From positions 1 through 46,318 of the IMG/VR virus record IMGVR_UViG_3300042914_003711: a stretch of 46,318 bases of DNA, one strand, 5' to 3'. The notes beneath the pieces are model-generated. The model was not told where the DNA came from, ran no database searches, and saw only the letters and a program-made list of their open reading frames with translations. The first letter of the stretch is position 1; each line of letters begins with the position of its first letter. The translations under genes were made by a program, and so were the position numbers. This DNA is from a virus. Positions 38,595-46,318 of the stretch are shown one piece after another.

Positions 38595-38855
38595 ATGAAA
38601 CAATTATCATTCATTCTCAGAGTAAATTTCGACAAAAAAGTGTTTGGATTCTGGCGAATCCGTGTAAACGAAGCACTTGGTTTTGTTATTAACCTAGAAA
38701 TGAACACACTTAGAACAGTAGAAAAAGATAGAATTGCGGTTGAACCCGCATTTCAAAATTGCACATTCAAAACTAACTTCAAACGTGAAGGAATTGAATT
38801 CAATGTTTGTTTCCCCAATATGATGAATATTGAAAGCAACTCATTCACACAATAA
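38595..38855 (+). CDS. Last gene of the rightward arm, 86 aa, unknown
   Basis: No family is recognised. It is beta-rich and basic (LSFILRVNFDKKVFGFWRIR, ALGFVINLEMNTLRTVEKD) with a C-terminal KREGIEFNVCFPNMMN segment. ATG 38595 is preceded by AGGATATTAAT, a fair ribosome site. A bidirectional terminator follows within 30 bases, closing the rightward operon. Confidence 0.5.
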   Translation: MKQLSFILRVNFDKKVFGFWRIRVNEALGFVINLEMNTLRTVEKDRIAVEPAFQNCTFKTNFKREGIEFNVCFPNMMNIESNSFTQ

Positions 38856-38869
38856 AATAGCCCAAGAGC

Positions 38870-38906
38870 AAAAAAAGAACCCAGTTCGTTTGAACTGGGT
38901 TTTTAT
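38870..38906. terminator. Bidirectional intrinsic terminator between the converging arms
   Basis: CCCAGTTC (38881-38888), loop GTTT, GAACTGGG (38893-38900); flanking A and T residues extend the stem. Five T follow on the plus strand and a T-rich run (TTCTTTTTTT) on the minus strand. It terminates both the rightward arm and the lysis cassette. Confidence 0.88.
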
Positions 38907-38925
38907 TTTTTATTTAAATGGAATT

Positions 38926-39075
38926 TACTCCAAGTGAAAGGGCGGTTGCTATGGCTACAACTCTCATAGTTTGTAAGAATTCAAATTTGGTTTTAGGGTC
39001 ACGTGCTTTATGTGAGTAATAATTCATTATGTCTAAAACTAATGCTAAACCAATTGCAGTTATGTAAGTTTTCAT
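38926..39075 (-). CDS. Small membrane protein, holin candidate, about 49 aa
   Basis: ATG 39075 overlaps the stop of the upstream gene (ATGA). The short product has a hydrophobic N-terminal helix (TYITAIGLALVLDIM), a basic loop (SHKARDPKTKFEF) and a second hydrophobic patch (MRVVAIATA). Two short membrane helices with a charged turn, at the end of the lysis region, fit a small class II/III holin. The exact C-terminus depends on reading a G-run near 38940; one base more would extend it by a few residues. Confidence 0.45.
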
Positions 39076-39350
39076 TCGCTTTGTCTCTCTAGTAATCGAG
39101 TTAGTTTACGATCCATTGCATTCATTTGCTCATGCAAGTTATCCATCTTAGTTGACAACTTAGCAATTTCGATTGCTTGGTGAGCTGACTCAAGTTTCAT
39201 TCTATCTAAGCTATCTTGTATGTGTTCCACGTCAATTAACATCCTATCTTGTACATTCTTTATTTTGTGTACCCAAATTATTGCGCCAATAAAAGCACAA
39301 AGAATTGAAAATAGAATTTGTGCTTCATTCAGACTCAAGGAAAGCACCAA
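39072..39350 (-). CDS. Membrane-anchored coiled-coil protein (lysis cassette), about 92 aa
   Basis: One N-terminal membrane helix (ILFSILCAFIGAIIWVHKI) is followed by an extended coiled coil (DVEHIQDSLDRMKLESAHQA and NLHEQMNAMDRKLTRLLER). This resembles XhlA-type hemolysin accessory proteins or an inner-membrane spanin. It lies between the endolysin candidate and the small holin candidate with overlaps on both sides. Start codon is TTG 39350 or GTG 39347, both non-ATG. No lipoprotein partner (outer-membrane spanin) was seen. Confidence 0.55.
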   Translation of the reverse strand: MVLSLSLNEAQILFSILCAFIGAIIWVHKIKNVQDRMLIDVEHIQDSLDRMKLESAHQAIEIAKLSTKMDNLHEQMNAMDRKLTRLLERQSE

Positions 39351-39885
39351 CCTTATTTATGATATCTTCCCTAGTAGTCAAGAAGTAACGAAATGTTGTT
39401 CCGGGTACTCCGCTAGGTTTGTTCATTACTTCGAGATCAGTAGTACCTAACGCTTTGTACAACTCAAATCTAAACTCTCCCCACACCGAAGGCGGTAAAG
39501 TTTGGCATCCTTCGCTAGACGTCCCAGATGAGCCACCTCGATGCAAATTGATCCCAAAATATCCCGTGTCCTTGCCCCGGTTGTGCCTATCTACAGTAAC
39601 ATAACCATATTGTCGAAATGCCGAATAACCTCTTGGAGAACTTAATTTGTGTTTACCAGCTATGAAACTCCAAACACCCGGAATTAAGGTTGCCATTCCA
39701 TCAATTCTTTTGGAGGGATTAGTGTTAAATGGATAAATATTCATCCTATCTGGATAAACAATAATGGCGTAATCATCATATGTGTTTACGTCATTATCCA
39801 TTCTAATCCCTAATAAAAGAACACGGTTTACTTCAACACCACTTACTTTTAGAAATTCCCTAATTTTAATCTTGTTGATTCTCAT
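39325..39885 (-). CDS. L,D-transpeptidase-like murein enzyme, endolysin candidate, 186 aa
   Basis: The centre carries GYFGINLHRGGSSGTSSEGC, with H115 and C127 spaced like the His and Cys of YkuD-type L,D-transpeptidase folds (H-x(n)-S/T-x-G-C). It is followed by QTLPPSVWGEF, which I associate with phage murein-acting proteins of this type. The upstream part is beta-rich with MATLIPGVWSFIAGKHKL. In phages such domains are thought to cut or remodel peptide crosslinks; the present assignment as lysin rests on motif plus position next to membrane proteins. The start ATG 39885 overlaps the deacetylase stop (TAATG). Confidence 0.55.
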   Translation of the reverse strand: MRINKIKIREFLKVSGVEVNRVLLLGIRMDNDVNTYDDYAIIVYPDRMNIYPFNTNPSKRIDGMATLIPGVWSFIAGKHKLSSPRGYSAFRQYGYVTVDRHNRGKDTGYFGINLHRGGSSGTSSEGCQTLPPSVWGEFRFELYKALGTTDLEVMNKPSGVPGTTFRYFLTTREDIINKVGAFLESE

Positions 39886-41267
39886 TATTGCGTCACACTT
39901 ACTTGAGAAGCCATTGCTTCCCACTGGGAACGTGTAACTGGAATGATTAAACCAGCACCAATTCTAACAGCAATTTGTTCCATTAACTGTTCAAATCTTC
40001 GCAATGGGTAATCTGTAGCAACTGCGGGATTAGCATCCGAAGCGGCTGTGTCTAAAATATTATGAAATAGAAGTGAACAAGTAGAACCAGTAGCTATTGC
40101 TTTATCAACTACCGCCAAAGCAGAAGCAACACTAACAGTGTTAATAACTGGAAATGTTTTAATGTGATATTTAGAATCAATTATATTAGCTTGGTGTGTG
40201 CCAGAAGCGACACGAGCCAATTTAATATTGTTATCAGCTAAAATTGTCAAAGTGTTCGCATTATATCTTCCGTATGGATAACCAAGTAACATAGCTGATC
40301 TGGAATAGCCCCAACCTTGAAGCAATTCCATTGCATCTAAAATATCAACTTGTTGTTGAGCTAATGATCCTGTGTCTAAACCTGTGTTCGTTAATCCATG
40401 TGTTTTGGTGTGATTTGCAATGTCATCACCATCTGCGTAGAGTTTGTCATTATCGTCTCGTTTCCAGTAATTAGAATCCGAATCTAATAATTTATCAGTA
40501 ATGACATTGTGTGTCATTGGAATTCCAAGTCTACGACAAATTGGCACAGCCTTACGTAAAAATTCTATTCTGTTATCGTCTGTTTCGACAATTAAGAAAG
40601 CAGGTCCACGAGATTTTAAGTAAACGCCACTTAAATAAACTGCCAAAGCATTAGCATTAGTAGCATCAGCGCCAATTCTAAATTGCAGTCTAGCTAAAGT
40701 GTCAGAGTTTAATGCCACAGTTCCGCTAGTTGCTGAAACATCACTTGTAACAGTTGTTCCAATTGGGGCTGGCAAAACATAATCAGTTAAAAGTACTTCA
40801 ACCAATTTCCACGAACCTTGCATGATGCTTGGGTTGTATGTTAATGCGTTAGCACCATCAGTAGTTCTAATTAAGTGTGTTGTTAAATAAGAAGATGAAG
40901 GTGAAATTGGGGTTGTTGGAGAAGTGATTCCCTCTGTGTAAACCCAAAATTGTAAAACATTTTGGTACCCGCATCTTCCAGCAGTTCCACCAGGAGAAGG
41001 CATATTAAAGTACGCCGCTTGAGCCGTTCCATCTGCACGACTTAATTTAGCAACTGTTCCGGCAACTTTAGCCGCACTAGCACCACTACCTAGAGTAGTA
41101 GCATTAGTTAAATTGGCGCCAACAAAACCCGTCATTCCAGGTACGTTAGATAAATCCGAAAGTAAAACCCTCGGACCTAATTCCATTCCTTTTACCCTAT
41201 CAATTGCACTCACACTTGCTAATTGTGGGTTCTTATTATATTCAAAAATTTGATCTGAAGATTTCAT
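39885..41267 (-). CDS. Tail-associated polysaccharide deacetylase-like protein (CE4/NodB), 460 aa
   Basis: The first ~215 residues are a Ser/Thr/Gly-rich beta region (SPSSSYLTTHLIRTTDG, SDVSATSGTVALNSDTLARL) like a tail-attached carbohydrate-binding or lectin fold. The C-terminal half is a carbohydrate esterase 4 barrel: VETDDN near 229 (motif 1, normally TFDD), IANHTKTHGLT near 286 (motif 2, H-x3-H metal ligands), LGYPYGRYN near 331 (motif 3), and LLFHNI near 402 (motif 5). It would deacetylate host capsule or peptidoglycan sugars during adsorption. It follows fibre genes and precedes the lysis cassette. Confidence 0.7.
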   Translation of the reverse strand: MKSSDQIFEYNKNPQLASVSAIDRVKGMELGPRVLLSDLSNVPGMTGFVGANLTNATTLGSGASAAKVAGTVAKLSRADGTAQAAYFNMPSPGGTAGRCGYQNVLQFWVYTEGITSPTTPISPSSSYLTTHLIRTTDGANALTYNPSIMQGSWKLVEVLLTDYVLPAPIGTTVTSDVSATSGTVALNSDTLARLQFRIGADATNANALAVYLSGVYLKSRGPAFLIVETDDNRIEFLRKAVPICRRLGIPMTHNVITDKLLDSDSNYWKRDDNDKLYADGDDIANHTKTHGLTNTGLDTGSLAQQQVDILDAMELLQGWGYSRSAMLLGYPYGRYNANTLTILADNNIKLARVASGTHQANIIDSKYHIKTFPVINTVSVASALAVVDKAIATGSTCSLLFHNILDTAASDANPAVATDYPLRRFEQLMEQIAVRIGAGLIIPVTRSQWEAMASQVSVTQ

Positions 41268-41275
41268 TTTAGCAC

Positions 41276-41578
41276 TTAGTAACCTTGGCGAACTATTGGA
41301 GTAGCAGTTCCTGATTCTACAACAGCAAAGTAACGTAATAAACTACCAGTTCCGTAATCAATTACTTCTTCACCTGGCAACAATTTGTACTCGTAATTAT
41401 CAATAACCTCAGGGGAATCTGCTGGTTCGGTGTCATTTTCGCCCATAACACGAACATAAAGATTAACGTTAGAAGTGTTACGAATCTTAATAAAAGTTCT
41501 AGAATCTTTTAATCCTAAAAGTTCTTCCGGATCAGTTGAAAGATTCCAATTTAATGTATAAATGTTAGCGTATGCCAT
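41276..41578 (-). CDS. Small fibre-region protein, 100 aa
   Basis: It is beta-rich, with KIRNTSNVNLYVRVMGENDTE and YKLLPGEEVIDYGTGSLLRYFAVVESG, the look of a small jelly-roll or Ig-like accessory domain of tail fibres. It sits between the 202-residue fibre protein and the deacetylase, overlapping the former's stop. No specific family is recognised. Confidence 0.45.
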   Translation of the reverse strand: MAYANIYTLNWNLSTDPEELLGLKDSRTFIKIRNTSNVNLYVRVMGENDTEPADSPEVIDNYEYKLLPGEEVIDYGTGSLLRYFAVVESGTATPIVRQGY

Positions 41579-42186
41579 TAGTTTAAAGCCTCTAAGCTAT
41601 CAACTCCACCAAACAACATTTTAGTTGTTGCGGTAGTTAAAGCGTAAGAACCCGATCCAACTTTAAGTGTTAGAGTTTGACCTGTTCCATTTTTAACAAC
41701 AAACATCCCCAAATTACTATTTGGGAATGTCACATCACGACCAGCAGTTAGCGTCCCAGTAAAACTAAAATAAGTGACACCATGAACCTGAACATTTGTT
41801 AATGTTGTGTTGGCATCACTTAAAGCTAAGGCTAACATTCTACCGGGACTCATTCCAGGATTTGCAACGGTGTCTACCACAATTTCATTCAATCCAGCAC
41901 GTAATTCAATTACTGGGCCAGCTCCAATTTGAACACTAACTTTCTTTCCAGTTGTTTGATTGTTAAATTTGAAAACACTTCCAACACCAGCCGCAACAGT
42001 TAATGTCACATTACCAGTTGGAATTCCAGTTAGTTTAATAACTGGGGATTCAAAAATACTAGAAATAACAGCAACCGTTCCGGTCGATCCTGTTAAAGAA
42101 ACTTCGCCTACTTGATATTTAAGGGAATCGCCCCCACCAGATAATCCATTTGCACTTGTGTGTTTAAATCCCACTAAATTCACCAC
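41578..42186 (-). CDS. Fibre/tail accessory protein, 202 aa
   Basis: A beta-rich Gly/Thr/Val repeat-like protein: VSLTGSTGTVAVISSIFE, SPVIKLTGIPTGNVTLTVAA, FSFTGTLTAGRDVTFPNSN and QTLTLKVGSGSYALTTAT are similar strands in tandem. This resembles phage tail-fibre or head-fibre proteins with sequence repeats. The start is GTG at 42186 or 42183, in an overlap with the upstream gene. Receptor-contact role is inferred from composition and location. Confidence 0.5.
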   Translation of the reverse strand: MVNLVGFKHTSANGLSGGGDSLKYQVGEVSLTGSTGTVAVISSIFESPVIKLTGIPTGNVTLTVAAGVGSVFKFNNQTTGKKVSVQIGAGPVIELRAGLNEIVVDTVANPGMSPGRMLALALSDANTTLTNVQVHGVTYFSFTGTLTAGRDVTFPNSNLGMFVVKNGTGQTLTLKVGSGSYALTTATTKMLFGGVDSLEALN

Positions 42187-42844
42187 CTACATAAATATTT
42201 GTGTACTCAAAATCTGCTGAAGTTGTTTTACTTTGACCAGATGAAACATAAAGAGGGCCAGGAGATTCTAAACTATGAATAGGAAAATATTCACCGTCAA
42301 CGAATTTCCAAATTCCATCGTATGTTTTCACAATTTCAGAAGAGTAATCTTCTGTTGGAATTCCATTAATTGGCACTTTACAAATTGAATCACCTTGAAT
42401 AATCCGGATGACATAAAAATCTGAAATTACAGCAGTGTTACCCACCATAATTATTTGTGCAATTCTAATAGAATTAATGGGAGGAGTCGCAGAAATCCCG
42501 GAAACTACAACTCCATCCCTACGTAAAAAAAGATATTGTGACGTTCGACTAAAAGATTGAATGTCAACTTTCTCTACTAAAGCACCAATAACAGCAAACC
42601 CAGGTGCAACCTGAATTTGTGTTCCGTTATCGGTAACAGCCAATCCATCTAAAATTCCATTAGCCTGTCCAAAATAAGAAACCAATTCCAGGATTGCGGA
42701 GTTCTTATTTAATTTGGTTGGAATTCCAGTACTCTCACCCGTACTAAAAGTCGATAAGTACGCACTTGAATGACCAGTAGAACCAATTGCGGATAAACTA
42801 ATTTCAGTATCGGGAAAGTTTCCTACTAAATTATTTAAATCCAT
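42164..42844 (-). CDS. Tail fibre-associated protein, 226 aa
   Basis: The N-terminal part has a helical segment (GIPTKLNKNSAILELVSYFG). The central and C-terminal parts are beta-rich (IQVAPGFAVIGALVEKVDI, YLFLRRDGVVVSGISATPP, SICKVPINGIPTEDYSSEI). This looks like an adaptor or fibre shaft protein between the large tail protein and the distal fibre parts. It overlaps both neighbours (10 and 23 bases). No specific family is recognised. Confidence 0.45.
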   Translation of the reverse strand: MDLNNLVGNFPDTEISLSAIGSTGHSSAYLSTFSTGESTGIPTKLNKNSAILELVSYFGQANGILDGLAVTDNGTQIQVAPGFAVIGALVEKVDIQSFSRTSQYLFLRRDGVVVSGISATPPINSIRIAQIIMVGNTAVISDFYVIRIIQGDSICKVPINGIPTEDYSSEIVKTYDGIWKFVDGEYFPIHSLESPGPLYVSSGQSKTTSADFEYTNIYVGGEFSGI

Positions 42845-45800
42845 GTTAATCCTTTATCGTAAGAATGTTTATCTTTAGTAGTTTGGTCGTCAAGTAGAGC
42901 AGACAAAATTAGTTGTCCATTGTTATATATTAAACTAACTGCCAAAACATTATGTAGGAATTCGACTACCGCTATTTGACTGTCATTTAAATCAATTGGA
43001 ACTTGGTTGCTTTCCGTTGTAACTCTCGCTCTAATTATTTCATCTTGATTTGTTTTTGTTATTGAAAACATTTTGGTTCCCGGTCGAGTTGTTAAATCGA
43101 CAACTGTTGCTTCATTGTAAAATTGCTTACGAGTGTCATCGTTAAATAACACTTCAATCATTAAGAAGTTTCCGTGACAAATTATATCTGCCCATTTAGC
43201 GTCAGTAGCTACCACAACATTTTTGGGTAACCAAATTACTTCCGAATCGTCATTTATATAAACTGTCATAAGTTGTTTGTTTGTTGTAAATGCTTGGTTT
43301 ATGCAATAACCTTCTACACTATCTTTAGGCGTGTTACCTAATGCAGTGTACCCATAATACGGAATTACGTCTGCATGTTTAACACCAGCATTATTAACTA
43401 TGTCATAAGTTGGTAGAGTTGTTGCGTCAAAAGTTGTTTCATATTCATAAACCGCATAACCATCTGGAATAGAAGGCAGAAATGCACCCGAATCTACACC
43501 TAAGATTTTAAATGAAGTTGGTTTATCGCTTAAAATTGGAAGTTTAGTGAAACCCCAATCGTAAACTATTTGTGCATAGCCACCAACTTGTTGCCAGTTT
43601 TCATTTCGTAATCTAGTAGGGAACAAACTCATTGGAGGTTGTTCTGCTAAACTATCACAATATGCGAATCTTAAAACATTGTCATTTCCTTTTGGAAGTA
43701 GAAATGCTCGTGAACCTTGATCGCATGTGCTAACTGCTCTAGTTTCAAAAGCATCATATAGGGGGAAGAGTTCACCAGCAATTGTTGCCGCCAAATCTAC
43801 CCCACCTGTTCCTAAGAACAAACGATGTTTAAATGCTAATAGATCAATCAACGTGAATGGAATATTGTAATTCGATATAAATGGAGGGTCTTGAAAACCT
43901 AGAATTGAATCGTACCAACTTACATCACCTAATCGAATTAGAGGTCCATTTGCCCAATATAAAACTTGTGTTTGTCCATTCTCCCAAATCATGTGTGGGT
44001 GAGTGTTAAACAGTTTTACTATGGGCCATTCCAAATCTAATGAGCCTGAGTTAATGACGAACTTTAATCGTTTGTAACTCCGTCCTGATGACAAATTGTA
44101 AATCGTGTTTAACTGTGGATCACTCATTACATCACCGGAAACTCCGGTAGCTAATGAGTCAGAACCAGCATCATCATAAATGCCTAAGCCTCTTTCAAAT
44201 TCCCAAGAACCCGCATATTTAATTGGAGTCGAATAAGGAACAGAATAAGTTCCTGGTGTAGTTCCAAGTAAAACGGATTTACCAAAAGCATCCTCTAAGT
44301 AAACTTCAACATCTGTTGCAACAAAATCAAGAACAATTTCTTTAGCTAAACTGGGAAGCAAATAGGGTTTCTTATCCCAACTAATTAGATCAAAGTAAAG
44401 CTCAACCGGACCAGTAACACTGATTCCACCGACTCCAACCGTAGGCGTAATTAACACATCATTTGTTGTGATATGTGCATCATCGAAAGTGACTTCAGTA
44501 GGAATTGTGATTTCTTGTAACCGAAAGTTTTTAACTCCAATGAACCCACGTCCATTGTAAAATGATTGTTGAAATGGTTCGTTCTGATTTTCTGGTCCCA
44601 ACATTCCAACAGCTAAATGTGTTGCATTAAACGTTTTCTGTTCAACTGGAAGATAGCTACTGCCAAAATATTGCCTGTGTTGATTTTGCCAATAATCTAA
44701 CCCATCGCGAGTTAACCAATCTTCAAATTGATAACCAAATGCCCAAAATGGATTTCCCCAAGTTCCAAAATAACGAATGATTGATTTATTGTGCCACAAT
44801 GGATGTGAAATTCCAGACTGAACAAAGTTTGGAAATGCAATATCTAACGTTGTGTCCAATTGAATCCCGGCATCGAATGTTGGTAAAAGCATTTCAACAT
44901 TAGTTCCTGGTGGGGGACTACCTGGACTGCATTCTGGACGTGGAATTACATAAGTTGGAACCAATGTTAAAGCGGGACAAACGTAAAATTCACCTTCACG
45001 CTTTCTATGGAACAACGCTTCACCATAAGGTGCGTAAGTTTCAAAAGTTAGAGGTTCTTCACAATCACTTACACCATCATAAGCACGACCAGAAAACTCT
45101 GACATATAAGAGTAAACAGTAACATTAGTTGTTGTTGTTTCAAACGCACCCGGAATTTGTAAGTTACCAGTTCCTTCAGATATTACACCCCGACATTCTG
45201 GAAGTTCATTTCTAGAATATAAAGCCGAAAAATCTCCATTAAGCCTGTCAATTAAACAAGCAACGTTAGGTTGTAAGTAAACACTTCCAGCCTTTGTTTG
45301 TGTGTTATTTTTTGAAAAGTAGATGTCCCAAAACACTGGCTCTTCGATTCCGCAAACCAATGAACCAAACTTAGCTGGTCCACGGGAAATGATTTCCTTA
45401 GTTTCCTCTGTAACAATATCAAAACAAGTTGCTGAAACTTCAACCTCAACATATTCCCTACGTCGGTAAACTTGTTCGCGATTAATGATGTAACCAGCGT
45501 CAACTTTAACGCTATTGCAATTACTACCCGTGACAATGCCAGCAGATTTACCTAAATCCTTTATCTTAATTGGCAATGTGATTTCTTCATTGTTTCTATC
45601 TATGTAACGAACACCAACAATAAATCCGCCACTCATGGTTAAATTTGCAGAGAATGGAAGATTTAAACTAACATCACACGGATCGTATGACCAAGTGTTA
45701 GTTGCACTTAAAGTTCCATTGACAACACTGTTAAAGTTAAATGGTGTTCCAATATACGGAATGTAAGTTGGTCCTGTTCCGGTTGAATCTTCAGTGAATC

Positions 45801-46185
45801 CAGAAAATGTTTGAACAACCGAATCGTTAATGATTAAGTCAATCGAACCACAAACAAATTTGTAAGTTTGACCTAATAAAACACAGTAAACTTTAATGTC
45901 CTTAAATGCAACTTCAACTTTTGGGTTAAAACTAGTTGACGTAGAGTAGCCACCGAATGGTGCATTAGGACCATTGTAAATAACTGTTGTTCCAGAATTA
46001 GAAGCCTCTATTCTAATTAAAGCAGTTTCAACGGTTGTAACAGTTGTGTCAACATGTTCCAAATCTCCAGTAGCAACGTAAGAATATGTTCCAGTTCCAC
46101 CCGAAACACCACCAGTCATTCCGGTTGCGTCAATCTTAAAAATCATTGCATTTAAATCAATGAATTTTTTGTTAATCGACATCAT
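42835..46185 (-). CDS. Large tail/fibre structural protein, 1116 aa
   Basis: This is the longest gene of the genome, probably a receptor-binding fibre or baseplate wing protein. The N-terminal part contains Gly-rich GMTGGVSGGTGTYSYVATG. Most of the rest is beta-rich with many aromatic, Asn and Gly residues and a Cys-containing region (PRPECSPGSPPPGTNV near residue 410). Segments such as WGNPFWAFGYQFEDWLTRDG and LWHNKSIIRYFG suggest carbohydrate-binding surfaces. I see no catalytic motif. Start: ATG 46185 (or 46182); the upstream TTG is less likely. It overlaps the join-spanning small gene. Confidence 0.55.
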   Translation of the reverse strand: MMSINKKFIDLNAMIFKIDATGMTGGVSGGTGTYSYVATGDLEHVDTTVTTVETALIRIEASNSGTTVIYNGPNAPFGGYSTSTSFNPKVEVAFKDIKVYCVLLGQTYKFVCGSIDLIINDSVVQTFSGFTEDSTGTGPTYIPYIGTPFNFNSVVNGTLSATNTWSYDPCDVSLNLPFSANLTMSGGFIVGVRYIDRNNEEITLPIKIKDLGKSAGIVTGSNCNSVKVDAGYIINREQVYRRREYVEVEVSATCFDIVTEETKEIISRGPAKFGSLVCGIEEPVFWDIYFSKNNTQTKAGSVYLQPNVACLIDRLNGDFSALYSRNELPECRGVISEGTGNLQIPGAFETTTTNVTVYSYMSEFSGRAYDGVSDCEEPLTFETYAPYGEALFHRKREGEFYVCPALTLVPTYVIPRPECSPGSPPPGTNVEMLLPTFDAGIQLDTTLDIAFPNFVQSGISHPLWHNKSIIRYFGTWGNPFWAFGYQFEDWLTRDGLDYWQNQHRQYFGSSYLPVEQKTFNATHLAVGMLGPENQNEPFQQSFYNGRGFIGVKNFRLQEITIPTEVTFDDAHITTNDVLITPTVGVGGISVTGPVELYFDLISWDKKPYLLPSLAKEIVLDFVATDVEVYLEDAFGKSVLLGTTPGTYSVPYSTPIKYAGSWEFERGLGIYDDAGSDSLATGVSGDVMSDPQLNTIYNLSSGRSYKRLKFVINSGSLDLEWPIVKLFNTHPHMIWENGQTQVLYWANGPLIRLGDVSWYDSILGFQDPPFISNYNIPFTLIDLLAFKHRLFLGTGGVDLAATIAGELFPLYDAFETRAVSTCDQGSRAFLLPKGNDNVLRFAYCDSLAEQPPMSLFPTRLRNENWQQVGGYAQIVYDWGFTKLPILSDKPTSFKILGVDSGAFLPSIPDGYAVYEYETTFDATTLPTYDIVNNAGVKHADVIPYYGYTALGNTPKDSVEGYCINQAFTTNKQLMTVYINDDSEVIWLPKNVVVATDAKWADIICHGNFLMIEVLFNDDTRKQFYNEATVVDLTTRPGTKMFSITKTNQDEIIRARVTTESNQVPIDLNDSQIAVVEFLHNVLAVSLIYNNGQLILSALLDDQTTKDKHSYDKGLTWI

Positions 46186-46318
46186 CAACTCCTAACACAA
46201 ATTTACGCTTTCCAAAATCTGGACTACTTGCATCCGTAATCATTAACGGAGAAATAAATCCAGATGGAAGCGAATCAACATCACCTTTACTAACCACAAT
46301 AGAGTTGATGTAATCTGT
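46172..46318 (-). CDS. Small tail-region protein, 3' part (other side of the join)
   Basis: This is the 3' part of the gene that begins at 202. The 127-base overlap supplies the shared codons, and the frame then runs through 46191-46175 to the TAA stop at 46174-46172. It overlaps the start of the 1116-residue tail protein (ATG at 46185) by about 14 bases, as is usual in this operon. Function is unknown. Confidence 0.55.
   Translation of the reverse strand, partial: TDYINSIVVSKGDVDSLPSGFISPLMITDASSPDFGKRKFVLGVDDVD
46192..46318. repeat. Terminal direct repeat, right copy
   Basis: This is the exact second copy of bases 1-127. It adds no new sequence and should be trimmed when the circle is closed. 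Confidence 0.9.

Noticed and set aside
1-46318. Temperate lifestyle or alternative genetic code
   Set aside because: No integrase, excisionase or CI-like repressor was recognised, and core proteins (polymerase, terminase, portal) read through cleanly with TAA, TAG and TGA all used as stops.

Overview
This window is the complete genome of a tailed double-stranded DNA phage. The last 127 bases (46192-46318) repeat bases 1-127 exactly, so the molecule closes into a circle of 46,191 bp. One small gene runs across the join. The sequence is AT-rich apart from an island of higher GC at about 14.7-17.4 kb. I see a portal, large terminase, major capsid protein, tail tube, a frameshifted tail-assembly chaperone pair and a tape measure, but no tail sheath. 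This points to a siphovirus with a long flexible tail. I see no integrase, CI-like repressor or partition gene, so a lytic lifestyle is likely. Host is unknown; some genes have good Shine-Dalgarno sites (GGAG/GAGG), many have weak ones.

The genome has two opposed arms. From the divergent control region (17.58-18.17 kb), the minus-strand arm runs leftward: small unrecognised genes of the GC-rich island, a hairpin-rich noncoding block (14.5-14.88 kb, a possible packaging site), terminase, portal, scaffold candidate, capsid, connectors, tail tube, chaperones, tape measure and tail tip. It crosses the join into large tail and fibre genes, a polysaccharide-deacetylase tail protein and a lysis cassette, and ends at a bidirectional terminator (38.87-38.91 kb). 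The plus-strand arm runs from 18.0 to 38.86 kb. It begins with about a dozen small unrecognised early genes, followed by an SF1 helicase, an SF2/SNF2-like helicase, a GHKL ATPase, a RepA-like helicase, a RuvC-like resolvase, a Cas4/RecB-like nuclease, a Sak4-like recombinase, an SSB-like protein, a tRNA-Leu(UAA), and a family A DNA polymerase with a UDG-like N-terminus. It ends with a MazG-like enzyme and small membrane proteins.

The most unusual part is at 36.0-37.75 kb. A free-standing protein resembling the C-terminal helix-hairpin-helix domain of IS110 transposases has its own promoter. It is followed directly by about 725 bp of noncoding tandem repeats: 21 units, mostly exactly 37 bp, each with a near-invariant ATGAATT box and an AGTAAATCTA-like box at fixed spacing. 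A second odd site is upstream of the putative small-terminase region, where the first codons of one gene are duplicated upstream as diverged mini-ORFs. Other points of note are a candidate structured RNA at 32.13-32.25 kb, palindromes in the divergent control region, and internal terminators in the structural operon.
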